From positions 248,001 through 312,000 of the forward strand of contig CBFFRQ010000078.1 of NCBI GenBank assembly GCA_965644315.1: a DNA stretch of 64,000 bases, written 5' to 3'. Below are positions 48,601 to 58,100 of the stretch, piece by piece. Position 1 is the stretch's first letter. Each line of letters opens with the position of its first letter. Under the pieces are notes generated by a model, which was not told the DNA's origin, did not search any database, and saw only the letters and a list, made by a program, of their open reading frames with translations. Source of the DNA: Caecitellus pseudoparvulus. Taxonomy: Eukaryota; Bigyra: Bicosoecida. Made by a program: the position numbers and the translations under genes.

Positions 48601-51600
48601 CCGAGCAACACTGGACTGATGCGGCTCGAGTGCACATCGTTTCGGCGCTCACAGACGCCGCATCGTGGGCAGCGAGCAATACGGGCATGTTCGTGTCCCG
48701 TGTTGCCCCAAGGGTCGTAGAGGCCCTGCAAGGGTCTGTGCATGACTGCCCCACCACGGCCGAGGCGTCGGGTCACCCCTGCCCGTACGCGCCTGGGGAG
48801 GAGACTGCGCCGCGAGGGCCCACGGCAGTTACACCAGTGCAAGAAGCGCCTCTGCACACCCCCACCTCTACTGACAAGTACCCATGGGCCGACACAGCGC
48901 AGTCCATCCACATGCAGTTTCAACCAGGTTTTCGTTCTTGTGAAGATGCAGGCGATTGGGGCGGCATGCGTCGCGTTGCCATGGCGCTGCCAGGGGGCAG
49001 CAGCGTGCTGAGCCTGACCATGCACCACCTCCCACGGCACGTGCATGATGCGAGCACACCCACACTGCCGCCTCATGCAGCTGTGCTCTCCCCAGCTGGG
49101 AGGCCGAGTGCAGCAGATGCGACTTCTGTCCTGGCGTTCATGCGCTGCGTGCACCGCGAAGCTCTAGGAGCTCGCGCAGTGCGTGTGGACCACCAGCGCA
49201 TGCTGGGCATCACGGGCATGGAGTATGGGAGCATGACGCACCCTGGCCAAGCCGCAGAGCACGCTGGACACACAGCATACGTGGTGTGTGCTCCAACACC
49301 ACACCTGCGCTGGCACCCGCACGCGGACCCGCGCAGCGTCCCGGCGCTGTTGCCCGTGCGCACTGCCTGTGCTGGGCTTGCAAGCCGAATGCGGGAGGTG
49401 GAGTCTGTGGGCGTGGCCGGCGGAGGAGACGTGCGCGCCTGCCTGAACATGGAGTGTCTGCAGGCTTTTGGCCTGGCCCCACGCCAGGCTGGCATCTTCA
49501 GCTCTTCCTCTGCGCTGGAGCCTGCAGTGGCTGTGAGTGGTGCGGGTGCTCCGGCGCCGCGCAAGAGGCCCAGCATGGGGGGTGCGCCGGCCCACCTCGC
49601 CAACAGCTTCGCCACTTTGACAGACTTCAGCGATGATGAGAGCTCAGAGGGCACCTCAAGCGCGTGGGACGGGTGGGGAACGGCTTCGTCCCACGCCAGC
49701 AGTGGCCGCCCGTCCTCCTCACACCAAGCTTCCCCAGCCCTTGTTCACGTGCACCACACGCGCAACAGCTCTTCGCAACAGATGTTTGGACCTGGTGTTG
49801 CGTCGGCTGTGCGGGATGCGCCAGGCATGGCTGGCACGCCCCCTGCAACCTTCCACATGTTGGCAGGGGCAGCGCAAAGTGGCGACTTCCATGCACGTGA
49901 TGAACCACACACCCAGCTACCAGAGGCTGCCGCAGATGGCGCAATGGGGGGGCCTGGGCGGTACCTGTATGTGGACCTCACACCCCGTCAGCGTTGCGCT
50001 CCCCTGCCCCACACTCGCAGCCGAGTGCTGCGAGCCTTGGATTGGAAGCGCCAGCGCGCAAGCGAGGGGCAGCGCGGGCCTGTGCCCCATCGCGAACAGT
50101 GCCCCATGGCCATGTTTCAGAGTGGTGTGCTGCGCACGAACTGCATGGACTGCCTGGATCGCACGAACGTCGCGATGGAGGCCGTTGGCGTGCACATGCT
50201 GGGACTGCAGTTGAAAGCGCTGGGGCTTCTGGCACACACGCCTGCACCTGGGCACCACCATGAGAATGTCCCCGCCAGTGGACAGGCAGGGCCTCGTTCT
50301 CAAGGCGCGTGGGAGGCAGACGTGCCTGGTCTGAATGCCGCCAGCACCTTCTGGTCGACGCCGTCCCTGGACCTGCGGAGCCCCTTGGCCCGGTACATGA
50401 TGGAGCTTTACGAGGCAGCGGGGGACGAATTGGCCATGCAGTATGCAGGGTCAGAGGCCAACAAGCGCCTCAGCGCGCTGAACCAAAACGCAGAGTTCAT
50501 GTTCATGAACACCGTGGCGGGGGGCGCCGTGCCAGCTGCCACCTGCAGCATCGCGCCTCCCTCCAGCCTGGGCATCGGCTCGCCCCCTTTGCCGCCCCAG
50601 CATGTCCTGGTGGACACGGGTGCCTTGCCACACCTGCCCATCCATGGCAGCTTGCACGGGGCGGTAGCTGCACTGCCCAGCCACGCGCGCCTTCGGGCGT
50701 GGATGAGTCGCGTGCTGCAAGGCACCTTGCCCCCACCCAGTCCTGTGCCCAGCAACCAGGCATCAGAGCGGCTGCAGCTAGCGCAGCTGTGCCAGCTCAG
50801 CGCTTGGCAAGTCATCGCCCTGTCCCTGTCCACACCACGCCTGTGGAACTTGACCCAGGACAGCGGATTCACGTCTCTAGGGCTACCCCTGTTGCCACCC
50901 CCCTCTGCAGGCAAGCCGTCAGACGAGGCACCTCGGGCGGTCATGGGGTTCGGACCAGGCGATGTTGCCATGCGCCCTGCTCCCCGCTCCCATGCCGCGG
51001 GGGGGTCCTCCACCGCCGCCTTCGTGCTGCGTCGGGCAGGCGCCGAGGCAGTGCTCACGTCTGTGCAGCGCCACATTTCCAACCAGACCAGCGACTACAC
51101 GCGGCAAGACGACATGAATGTGTTGCTGGGCCGAGCTCGCCCGCCCTTGCTGCGCTCACTGCGACCCTCGGCCCGAGGCGCTGGCAGCGGCATGTCGCCC
51201 CACCTCGCCAAGGCGGTGCAGCTTGCGGCCAAGCGGCTGGTTCCCGAAGCGCTGCATTTCTGGGAGATGGACGGAGCAGAGTTCCGCCTGCACAGCCCAG
51301 CAGCACACCTGCTGCGGCTGCTGGATGCGACCTTGCCCCCTCCCTTGGGCAGCTACGAGCCACAGCTGGCACACATCGACCACGCGTGGGTGGCAGCAGG
51401 GGCGGGCGGGCCGGACGCCACCCCAGCATCCACAACGCCGGCCAGGGGTGGACGTGCGCGGCGCATCAGTACGTGGCAGAGCCCTGTCCCTGCTGCAGCA
51501 GGAACTGACGCTGGGCGTGCCGTGGCCCCACAGACGCCAGGTAGGTCAGACGAGTTGCCACCCCTTGCCCGGCCCTGGAACGACCTGGCGGCGTGGGAGC

Positions 51601-54212
51601 GGGATGTGTGGTGGATGGGTGCGGGGGCCGCCGTGGTGGACTGCCACACGGGCTGGGCACAGCTGGCCTCCCGTGCTGAGCCATGCTCCCCCGCTGACGT
51701 GCCTGCCACGTGGCTGGCGTTTGCGCGTGGCGGCGCCCTGGGATTCATCACCACGCACGCGGGAGAGGGCGCTGTCACCTTGCGGGATGTTGTGGAGCTG
51801 CCCCCGTTCAAGCCCCTGCCTCTGTTGCTGCCTCACCGCTCCATCGCCTTGCGCGACATGGGGCTGGCGAGGGTGGCGACAGGCCGGGACGCCCTGCCAA
51901 ACGACTGGTGGCACGCCACCTCCACAGGCATCACCCTGGCACCCAGCGTGGCGGACTCCTCGCCGCCCATGTGGCAGGACAAGCAACCCTCCCACTCTGC
52001 GGTGCCTGCGACTCCAGACACTTCTGACCGCATCATCCCCGCCGGCGCCGCCCGCTTCAGTGCTGGAAGCCAGCCAGGCACTGCAACGCCACGACACGGC
52101 GTTGTCCCCGACACGGCTGTGGTTCGTGAGGGCTCAGCAGGGAGTCTGGGCGGCTCCCCCCACCACGCGAGTGACGCGGCGTCGCCTCGGGGCGATGTGA
52201 CAGCCTCCCCGGACAGCCGCGATATGACTGCCGACTCTGTCGATGGTGATGTGTTTGATTGGGCAGGGGACGATGCGCTGGGCGGCGGCGTCTTGGCGGC
52301 GGCACCTGCAGCTGGCTTTGCGGGCGCCGCGCTGTACGACGTGCTGGTCTCCGATGACCCCCACGAGGCAGGCGGGGGGTCGCTGCACGATGCATTCTCC
52401 ACCATTGGCGGCATAATGATGAGCGCACCTCCGCCGCCTGTCATGCGACTGGGGACCGATGCTATGGAGTGGCGTGGGGTGCCGGGGCGGCTGTTCGAGT
52501 CCCTCACCCTACGACAGCGGCGTGCCATGAAGCGGCGCCTGCTGCGCCTGCGAGCGTGGCAGGGTGCCAAGCAGCGGCCCTGGGCCCAGACGCCCAAGCA
52601 CCACGGTTGGCCCTCCGCGCGGCGCGGGAGGGGGGGGCAAGACGACGCCTACACCCTGCTGGTGCCCGCGGCAGCCGAGGCCGTGGCGGCGGCACTGCCG
52701 GTGGCCTTGCGGCACTCTGCTGGGGACTTCCTGTCCCAACACTGTGTGAACATGGGCGTGGACATGGTGCGGGGGCGGGAGGGGCTGTCCCAACAAGACC
52801 CCCTCGCGTGGGCCGGGCGTGCCCTGCGCCACATGGGGACGTGGCTGGGGGCGGAGTCACCACAGCAGCCCCCGCCCGCGGGCAAGGCACGGCGGCGGAG
52901 GGATGGGGCCTTGCCGGGGTTGCCCCCAGCTCCCGCCCCCTCAACACTGGACGTCAGCGAGCTGCAGGCACTGTGGTGGGTGGACCTGCGCAGCCCCAGT
53001 GAAGAGTTCCCCTGCGTGCCAGCGGCCTGGTCAGTCATGGCTTTCGAAGTGCCCCTGCTGTTGTCAGCAGCCATTGCGACGCTGCCGGACAGGGTGGACC
53101 CTGCCGCCCCCAGTGATGGCCGCCAGCGCCTCCGCCCGAGCGCTTGGATGGGTGTCATGGGCGGCACAGTGCGGTGGATTGCCAGTCTGGCAGACGGCCT
53201 GGATGCGGTGCAGGCACCCCCTCCGCTTGAGGAGGAAGAGGACGAGGCTTTGATCATCGGAGGCGGCGGCGCCCTGCCGCTGCTTGCAGAGAGCATGCTG
53301 CCAGACGAGGGTGCAGTGGCCGTGGCAGGGGATGCTGATGGGGATGACGTGGCCCTGCTTGAGGTGCAGTCCGCTGCTGGCTCGGCCATGGCTCTGCATT
53401 CCTCGTCCATGGCTGTCACGACGCAGGCATCCCCCCGACTGGCCAGCAGGGCAGCTGCCCGGCGCACTGCCCTGGCACCAGTGCGGCGGGCCACGCGACC
53501 GAAGCATGGGCCCACAGCCCGGCGCCGACCAGCTGCCCTGCGAGCCAGTATGGAGGGGCTTCTTGACATGCCCGCCCACAGCCGGAGTGGCGACTCCACC
53601 CGCCAGGGGGATGGGGATGTCCTGGCCCTCCCCGACCCCATGCGACTCCCAGTGGGGCTGCTGCACGCCTGGTCTGACTGCATGGCAGGCTCGAAGGGTG
53701 GTGTGCAGGCAAACGGTGGCGGGGACTCGTCACGTGCCCAGGCCACCATTGTGCTGGAGGGTGGCGTGGACGTGGTGGAGGGGGGCGCACAAGACGTGGC
53801 CCTGTCCAAGGTCCCCATCTCTTACGAGGCGCCAGCGTCGCTGAGTGCCCAGGACACACCAGGCCACAGCAGCAAAACGCCTGCCTCACGTGTGCCGCCT
53901 CGGCGCACACTGCTGCCTGCCGCCCTCGGCGTCACGCCTGCCGATGTCCGGGTGTACCAAAAGTACCTGGCGCTTGGCGACGAAGGCCAGGCCGCCAGCG
54001 TGGATGCTCTGCCACTCCTCGCAGCGGACCCAGGTCACGCTTCCACTAAGCTGTACTCCAGCTCGGTGCACCAGGGAGCAGGCTGTGTCTGTGCAGATGA
54101 CCTGTCAGGCAACGTCACTCTCGTGGCACAGTGCGTGCAGATGTCTGATGCCTCTGCTCTCCCCTGCCCTGTGGATGTCGAGGAGGCACTGCGGCAAATG
54201 CTGCGAGCATGA
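45627..54212 (+). CDS. Giant SAC-domain phosphoinositide phosphatase
   Basis: 2861 residues from the ATG at 45627. An N-terminal PH-like region (about 70-180) ends in a helix, MELARWATVLRAIAGI. The SAC domain begins around residue 560-800: GWSLVLLTGARLAATVGSQA, then YLKRGHNVLGAPANHVETEQ, then FRHLRSSVPDWWKQ, then PPITVPGID. Its catalytic loop is at 1502-1516: RTNCMDCLDRTNVAMEAVG, with Cys1506 and Arg1512 fitting the CX5R(T/S) rule. YAGSEANKRLSALN follows. SAC enzymes remove phosphates from PI4P, PI(3,5)P2 or other phosphoinositides. The core, normally about 350-400 residues, is spread over about 900 by long low-complexity insertions (about 960-1440). The 1300-residue C-terminal part is unrecognised, with a basic helix (LRQRRAMKRRLLRLRAWQGA) and a WWVDLRSPSEEFP segment. 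Plant SAC9 is the nearest size class I know, but orthology is not shown. Confidence 0.82.
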   Translation: MAQHSDSVTPSGEDGLPGAPPLLPGAAGISEGLAPGTSESDWLANRAVDQAAGPALPPRYFDAQRHCLQHVVVQGSLLLVNAVSELPVYMQADALSGALYMGTRPGQPMRILTLLPGAAVNMGRTALRRDNVLVITPAPAVYRGPSITLRHANVMELARWATVLRAIAGIPAPWAEDCAPAVKLIVDGARARRRGHTAGAPRSVSASASLSPLKGDPAQAEARQARRLASRLSEAVYWLLLRGKDARDWHVPRLRRLLASLPAPQPRAQVGWATSPLPPGPATHLLPQPPLARWSAEVCADFGVNTDGYDVVTTPARVLAGIDPVALLPQPSASEAHSPASGGGPGRSSPAPGNAPSSPQSQGYMGQGIFLGEPPSSHRRNPSTTLPPAQAVAPSLDIIASPSIMLLSARAHPYSSALRSLPSAVQRQLMVGKRYRVLLLSRTAEPATEHSPGPARQPGRGTSPVAAAAASAARAEERAGTVQDFARCVLWGDEGTLFTSRQVAVLQALLRRDASPAELLGRMQRWQGEDHDTWELPSKAPSTVPVTHHKAAGILGVVRFLRGWSLVLLTGARLAATVGSQALSAITATDVLPVEWSLPDAHKSAWARLKELPKAVWRSVARDPVADADERYLAHLLSALASLQQGGYVSHTYDVTRGLQEQVGWYVPPASMSAAPQVVHPRPAHDSARPHLAPERHSPPTSHLKYVANAVDSVGMAGPGQEGKQLGAKHAVGFDWGWHLSRPLREALVMHSTGGQADGSRLPPSSWILPIAVGSVRQLTARTAGISVVLTLLARRAAQYAGTRYLKRGHNVLGAPANHVETEQIVDDTLGGLSAFRHLRSSVPDWWKQRGAVNIARPPITVPGIDVSTRLPAKAHMAGLMQRYGSPVCVLNLLKKAESTPRELHLQRSFASTIRQLNASLPPALRVQYFSLDFSAVNKAFKAVSVMMRSVAAGSQFRGASLTSPRPSAMPRNRAGTPGPKLDTSTPQQSTAEQHWTDAARVHIVSALTDAASWAASNTGMFVSRVAPRVVEALQGSVHDCPTTAEASGHPCPYAPGEETAPRGPTAVTPVQEAPLHTPTSTDKYPWADTAQSIHMQFQPGFRSCEDAGDWGGMRRVAMALPGGSSVLSLTMHHLPRHVHDASTPTLPPHAAVLSPAGRPSAADATSVLAFMRCVHREALGARAVRVDHQRMLGITGMEYGSMTHPGQAAEHAGHTAYVVCAPTPHLRWHPHADPRSVPALLPVRTACAGLASRMREVESVGVAGGGDVRACLNMECLQAFGLAPRQAGIFSSSSALEPAVAVSGAGAPAPRKRPSMGGAPAHLANSFATLTDFSDDESSEGTSSAWDGWGTASSHASSGRPSSSHQASPALVHVHHTRNSSSQQMFGPGVASAVRDAPGMAGTPPATFHMLAGAAQSGDFHARDEPHTQLPEAAADGAMGGPGRYLYVDLTPRQRCAPLPHTRSRVLRALDWKRQRASEGQRGPVPHREQCPMAMFQSGVLRTNCMDCLDRTNVAMEAVGVHMLGLQLKALGLLAHTPAPGHHHENVPASGQAGPRSQGAWEADVPGLNAASTFWSTPSLDLRSPLARYMMELYEAAGDELAMQYAGSEANKRLSALNQNAEFMFMNTVAGGAVPAATCSIAPPSSLGIGSPPLPPQHVLVDTGALPHLPIHGSLHGAVAALPSHARLRAWMSRVLQGTLPPPSPVPSNQASERLQLAQLCQLSAWQVIALSLSTPRLWNLTQDSGFTSLGLPLLPPPSAGKPSDEAPRAVMGFGPGDVAMRPAPRSHAAGGSSTAAFVLRRAGAEAVLTSVQRHISNQTSDYTRQDDMNVLLGRARPPLLRSLRPSARGAGSGMSPHLAKAVQLAAKRLVPEALHFWEMDGAEFRLHSPAAHLLRLLDATLPPPLGSYEPQLAHIDHAWVAAGAGGPDATPASTTPARGGRARRISTWQSPVPAAAGTDAGRAVAPQTPGRSDELPPLARPWNDLAAWERDVWWMGAGAAVVDCHTGWAQLASRAEPCSPADVPATWLAFARGGALGFITTHAGEGAVTLRDVVELPPFKPLPLLLPHRSIALRDMGLARVATGRDALPNDWWHATSTGITLAPSVADSSPPMWQDKQPSHSAVPATPDTSDRIIPAGAARFSAGSQPGTATPRHGVVPDTAVVREGSAGSLGGSPHHASDAASPRGDVTASPDSRDMTADSVDGDVFDWAGDDALGGGVLAAAPAAGFAGAALYDVLVSDDPHEAGGGSLHDAFSTIGGIMMSAPPPPVMRLGTDAMEWRGVPGRLFESLTLRQRRAMKRRLLRLRAWQGAKQRPWAQTPKHHGWPSARRGRGGQDDAYTLLVPAAAEAVAAALPVALRHSAGDFLSQHCVNMGVDMVRGREGLSQQDPLAWAGRALRHMGTWLGAESPQQPPPAGKARRRRDGALPGLPPAPAPSTLDVSELQALWWVDLRSPSEEFPCVPAAWSVMAFEVPLLLSAAIATLPDRVDPAAPSDGRQRLRPSAWMGVMGGTVRWIASLADGLDAVQAPPPLEEEEDEALIIGGGGALPLLAESMLPDEGAVAVAGDADGDDVALLEVQSAAGSAMALHSSSMAVTTQASPRLASRAAARRTALAPVRRATRPKHGPTARRRPAALRASMEGLLDMPAHSRSGDSTRQGDGDVLALPDPMRLPVGLLHAWSDCMAGSKGGVQANGGGDSSRAQATIVLEGGVDVVEGGAQDVALSKVPISYEAPASLSAQDTPGHSSKTPASRVPPRRTLLPAALGVTPADVRVYQKYLALGDEGQAASVDALPLLAADPGHASTKLYSSSVHQGAGCVCADDLSGNVTLVAQCVQMSDASALPCPVDVEEALRQMLRA

Positions 54213-54219
54213 CGGGAGG

Positions 54220-55089
54220 TCACTCCCGTGCTCGCTTCTTGGCCTTGCCTTTGCTCTTCTTCTTGCTCTTCTTCTTCTCTTTGCGAGCTGGCTTCGAAGA
54301 GCCACCTTGGGCAGATGCTGCTGAGAACAGCCCTCCGAAGAAATCCAATGAGCCTGCCAACGCATCCACTGGTGGACCGCTGTCGCTAGCTTTGCCGCTT
54401 GCGGCTGCTGAGCGCCCAGCCTGCCTTGAGTGCAGCAGACTCAAGTGCTGCTGTGGTGCTCCGCCGTCCCCCTTTGACGAGGAGCCTTTCCTCGGCCGCT
54501 TTGGTGCAGGTGCGGTCTCCTCAGCTTCGCGTACGTTGTCATGCTTAGCATCCGTGGAGGGCAAAGTGCTGCGTGCGAAGCGAAAGCGGCGCCTCTGGCG
54601 ACAGGTGTCGAGCTACACGATCTCCCACACTCACACAGTATCTGCACACGCCAAGGCGGCAAGTTGCAGGACTTGGGGCACTTGGGGGAGTGAGGCGGGG
54701 TCCGGAAGTCCGCGTTTCGCCATGAAACGCAGGCAGCGATGTAGCTGAGCAAGGACTGCCAAAGCGAAGGCAGACTCTCGTAGGAAGTAGCCTTGACCCG
54801 CCATGTCTGCCCACAGTGCAGCAGCTCGTGTCACAAGGCCAATACTCTGAAGGGGTGAACGGAAGCAAGTGGGAAAACGACGAGGCAGGCAGGCTGGTTT
54901 TCCAGGATCGCGCACCTTCGCAGCTGCCTCGAGGCGCTGTGTGCCCTGCATCTCAGGCCATACTGACTGCAGCTTCAGAATGGATTTCTGCGCCTGTACC
55001 GTGCTGCGGAAGTACTTTCCCCGGCGGTGCTGGTGGTGCCTGTTGCTTAGGAATGCATCGAGGTCAGCGAGAGGCGCGGCGAGGTCCAT
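54220..55089 (-). CDS. NEPRO: NEPRO-like nucleolar protein (DUF4477)
   Basis: Three exons: 54916-55089, 54635-54846 and 54220-54568 (donors GTGCGC and GTGAGT). Phases join exactly to give 244 residues. The N-terminal part has the pattern I associate with the nucleolus-and-neural-progenitor protein family: FLSNRHHQHRRGKYFRSTVQ, AQKSILKLQSVWP and SIGLVTRAAALWADMAGQGY, comparable with NHNRMGRHK, CLKRL and GLVSRLWVLY in human NEPRO. The C-terminus is a Lys-rich tail (ARKEKKKSKKKSKGKAKKRA) typical of nucleolar proteins. NEPRO-type proteins are linked to nucleolar function and RNase MRP/rRNA processing. Its stop is 7 bp from the SAC phosphatase stop, so 3' ends overlap. It lies 107 bp downstream of the dynein gene on the same strand. 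Confidence 0.62.
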
Positions 55090-55196
55090 GTCAGACGTCG
55101 TGGCTCCGCGTTGCAAGCCTCGCGTGACCGCACACGACAAGGAACAGCAAACGCACCAAGGCATCAAATGCTGTGCATTGAAGTGTGCTGGCTGCT

Positions 55197-58100
55197 CTAA
55201 TGCGGGTTGCACGTCATGGCCACGCCACGCAGGATCCAGTGTGAAGCAGGGAGGCGCGAGGGAATGTGGACACAGAAGACGAGGTGCAGGTCGGTGCGTG
55301 AGGCGTACTTGTACACTGGGCACAGGTATGCCGTGGCCGAACCGCGGTTCATGGTCTTCAGGCGCTCCGCAGCCTCCACCTTGGGCATCGCGCTGACGTG
55401 CATGACGGGCACTCGGGGGAAGAGCTCCTTGCCACTCTCCGCCAGAGCCCGCTCGTCGGCATCCCACTGGGCGCCGTCCATGTGCAGGCCGTACACAAAC
55501 ACGCCCTCAGCAGGCGGCTTCATGACCTGGTCCGCCTCTGCGTACTCCGTCACGCTGCCAATGTACTCCATGTTCTCGAGGGACCAGCCTGCTGAGCGGT
55601 GCGCTTGGGTGACCTCCTGCTTCATCGCAGTAAGGAAACCCTGCGGGTTGAAGAAGCCCGTCATCCAGAAGGCAGGCGGGCGCCCCTCTGCCAGCCAGTC
55701 ACGCATCTGGGCATCCCGGCGAGTAAGGGACTCGAACCAGTTCGACAGGCTGGGAGCACGCCAGGAGAACTCGTCCGCGGTGGCCGTGTACACCCACGAG
55801 TGAGGCACCCTGGCGCTGTAGATGGCAGTCATGGCATCCTGCAGCTCAGAAGTGATGACGACGTCGCCCCGCTGCGCGGCGGCAATGTTCTCCAGCATGT
55901 TCTTCACCTGGTCGATGACAGCAAACAGGCGCTGGGTCTCCTGGAATGCGAAGATGTTCAGGGGCACGGCGAGGCCCCCACGCCCCCGCTCCGACAAGGC
56001 ACGGATGACGTTCTCGTCCTTGTACACGGTGTGGTCCGGCAGGCGCTTCTCATAGTCGGCGCTGCGCTGGGTGATCTCTGCTTGCATGGCATCAGCGCCG
56101 CCACTGGCCGCGCCGCTGCTGGCGCCAGCGCCACTGGACACTGTCGGCTGTGTATCGGCGAGGGTGCCCAGGAAGGCCGCTGCCTCCCTGTTGCGGAATG
56201 ACAGGTCTGCGGTGGGGTGCAGGCCGAACACCTCAGGCGGGTCGATGTCATCCCAGGCCAGGATGTACTGGCGGTAGTAGTCCATGTCCATGCTGTCAGG
56301 CACAGCGTACTCAGACTCGAAGCGGGACAGCGGGCTGGCGGGCGTGAACTGGAAGTCGTCCTTCAAAATGCCAGGGGTGATCCACCGGTCCACGTACGTT
56401 GCGAGGAGGCGGCGGTCCATGTCATCCGTGACCTTGCCGCCGTACTGCACTTCTGCGATCATGAACTGCAGCGTCTTCCAGGAGATGGGGCCGCCGTACA
56501 GGTGCTTCTCCAGGAAGGTGAGGGACGCCGACAGGTCGCCAGTGTTGAACTCGTACGGCACACACCACCCCAGGGCGCCGAACTTGCGTCGCTCCTGCAC
56601 AATGCTGTGCATGAACGCCAAGCCGTACATGAGTTTGCGCCACATGAGGGCTTGGCTGGGCGTGTCGATGCGCTCCAGGCGGTCCTGGTCGATGATGGTG
56701 CGGTACGAGCGCAGGAGGCCGGCTCGCAGGCCAGAGGGCGGCTCCTGCGTCACCTTGGTGCTCATCTGCAGCAGCCCCAGGGGGAAGTCCTTGTGCGGCA
56801 GGGCGGTGATGAAGAAGCGGAAGTCCTCGTGCATGCTGTCCACCATGTCGTGCAGCCGGCCCTCCATGGAGTTCATGAGCTCCAGGGCCAACTCGCAGTT
56901 CTGCAGCAAGACCCAGGTGCCGTTCACAGCCGCCTTGGCCAGTTCGCGCTCAGCCACTTGCTCCTGCCCCTGCCCCATGGACACGCTGGCAAGGCTCTGC
57001 TTCTTCCGCTTGGCCAGGTGCTCGATGCTGTCGGTGGGGTCAGAGCCGACCGATAGCAGGAACACGACGGGAGTGCTGCAGTCCATGCTCTCGTACACCG
57101 ACTCAATGGTGTCTGTGACAGGCTCCACGTAGCGTGGCCCCATCTCCTCCGTCGCGCGGACGAAGTGGCGCATGACCAGCAGAGTGCGGTCCACACGCAT
57201 GGCGCGGATGAGCAGCAGGCGCAGCCATGCCCCAGTGTCCTTGTTCTCCTGCATGCGCATCTGGTACTCTGGCACCTCCGATTCCTCCGGCTCGGCAGAG
57301 TTGAACCACTGAGCCCATGCCAGCTCATTCCGTAGAATGTCGTCAGGAAGGGTGCGGAAGAAGGCTGAGCCCTGGGACAGCGCGATGACGTTCTTCCACA
57401 CGTCGTCTTCCTTGATCCACTCGGGCTTGCGCTTGGAGATGGTGCTCATCTCCAGGGCGGCTCCACCCCGCAGGAACAGCCCCACGTCGCCCTGGTTCAG
57501 GATGCCGTCAGTGACCAAGATCTTGATGGTGATGATGGACACAAACAGCAGCTTGTCAGCCTCGTACAAGCCCTTGTTAATGTACCGCCACACAAGTTCG
57601 GTCAGGGTGTCGATGATCTTCTGCACTCGCTTGGCAGCGACGGTGGCCTTCTCAGCCACCTGCATGGACTTCATGAACAAGGTGATGAACTGGGCCAAAG
57701 ACGTCTGGTACATGACGTTCACCAAGGACATCTCGACAATGGCAAAGTACAGCACTGCGCCGCGAGTGGCGACGGGGCGGTACACCTCGCGCTTCTCCTT
57801 GATGCTGTGCCGGGTGGTGTCGGCTGCTGCCAGCTTCTCCTTCACCTCCTGGCTCTTGGCCTTCGTGTTCGCCAGCACGTCCACCAGCTCCTCGTTCTCC
57901 AGCAGGTCCGTCTCCTGCGTCGTCAGCGTGCTGAGCAGCTGGTCGTCCAGGGTCATGAGCGCCTTGGTGTTGTCGTTCGCGTCCTCCAGAACCTGCTGCA
58001 GCAAGTCCTCCAGCGCCCGCTCCTCATGCGTCACGACGCGCCCCAGCAGCTGCTCCTCCAGCCCGCTCTGCGTGACAGTGAAGTCCACCACCGTGGTCTT

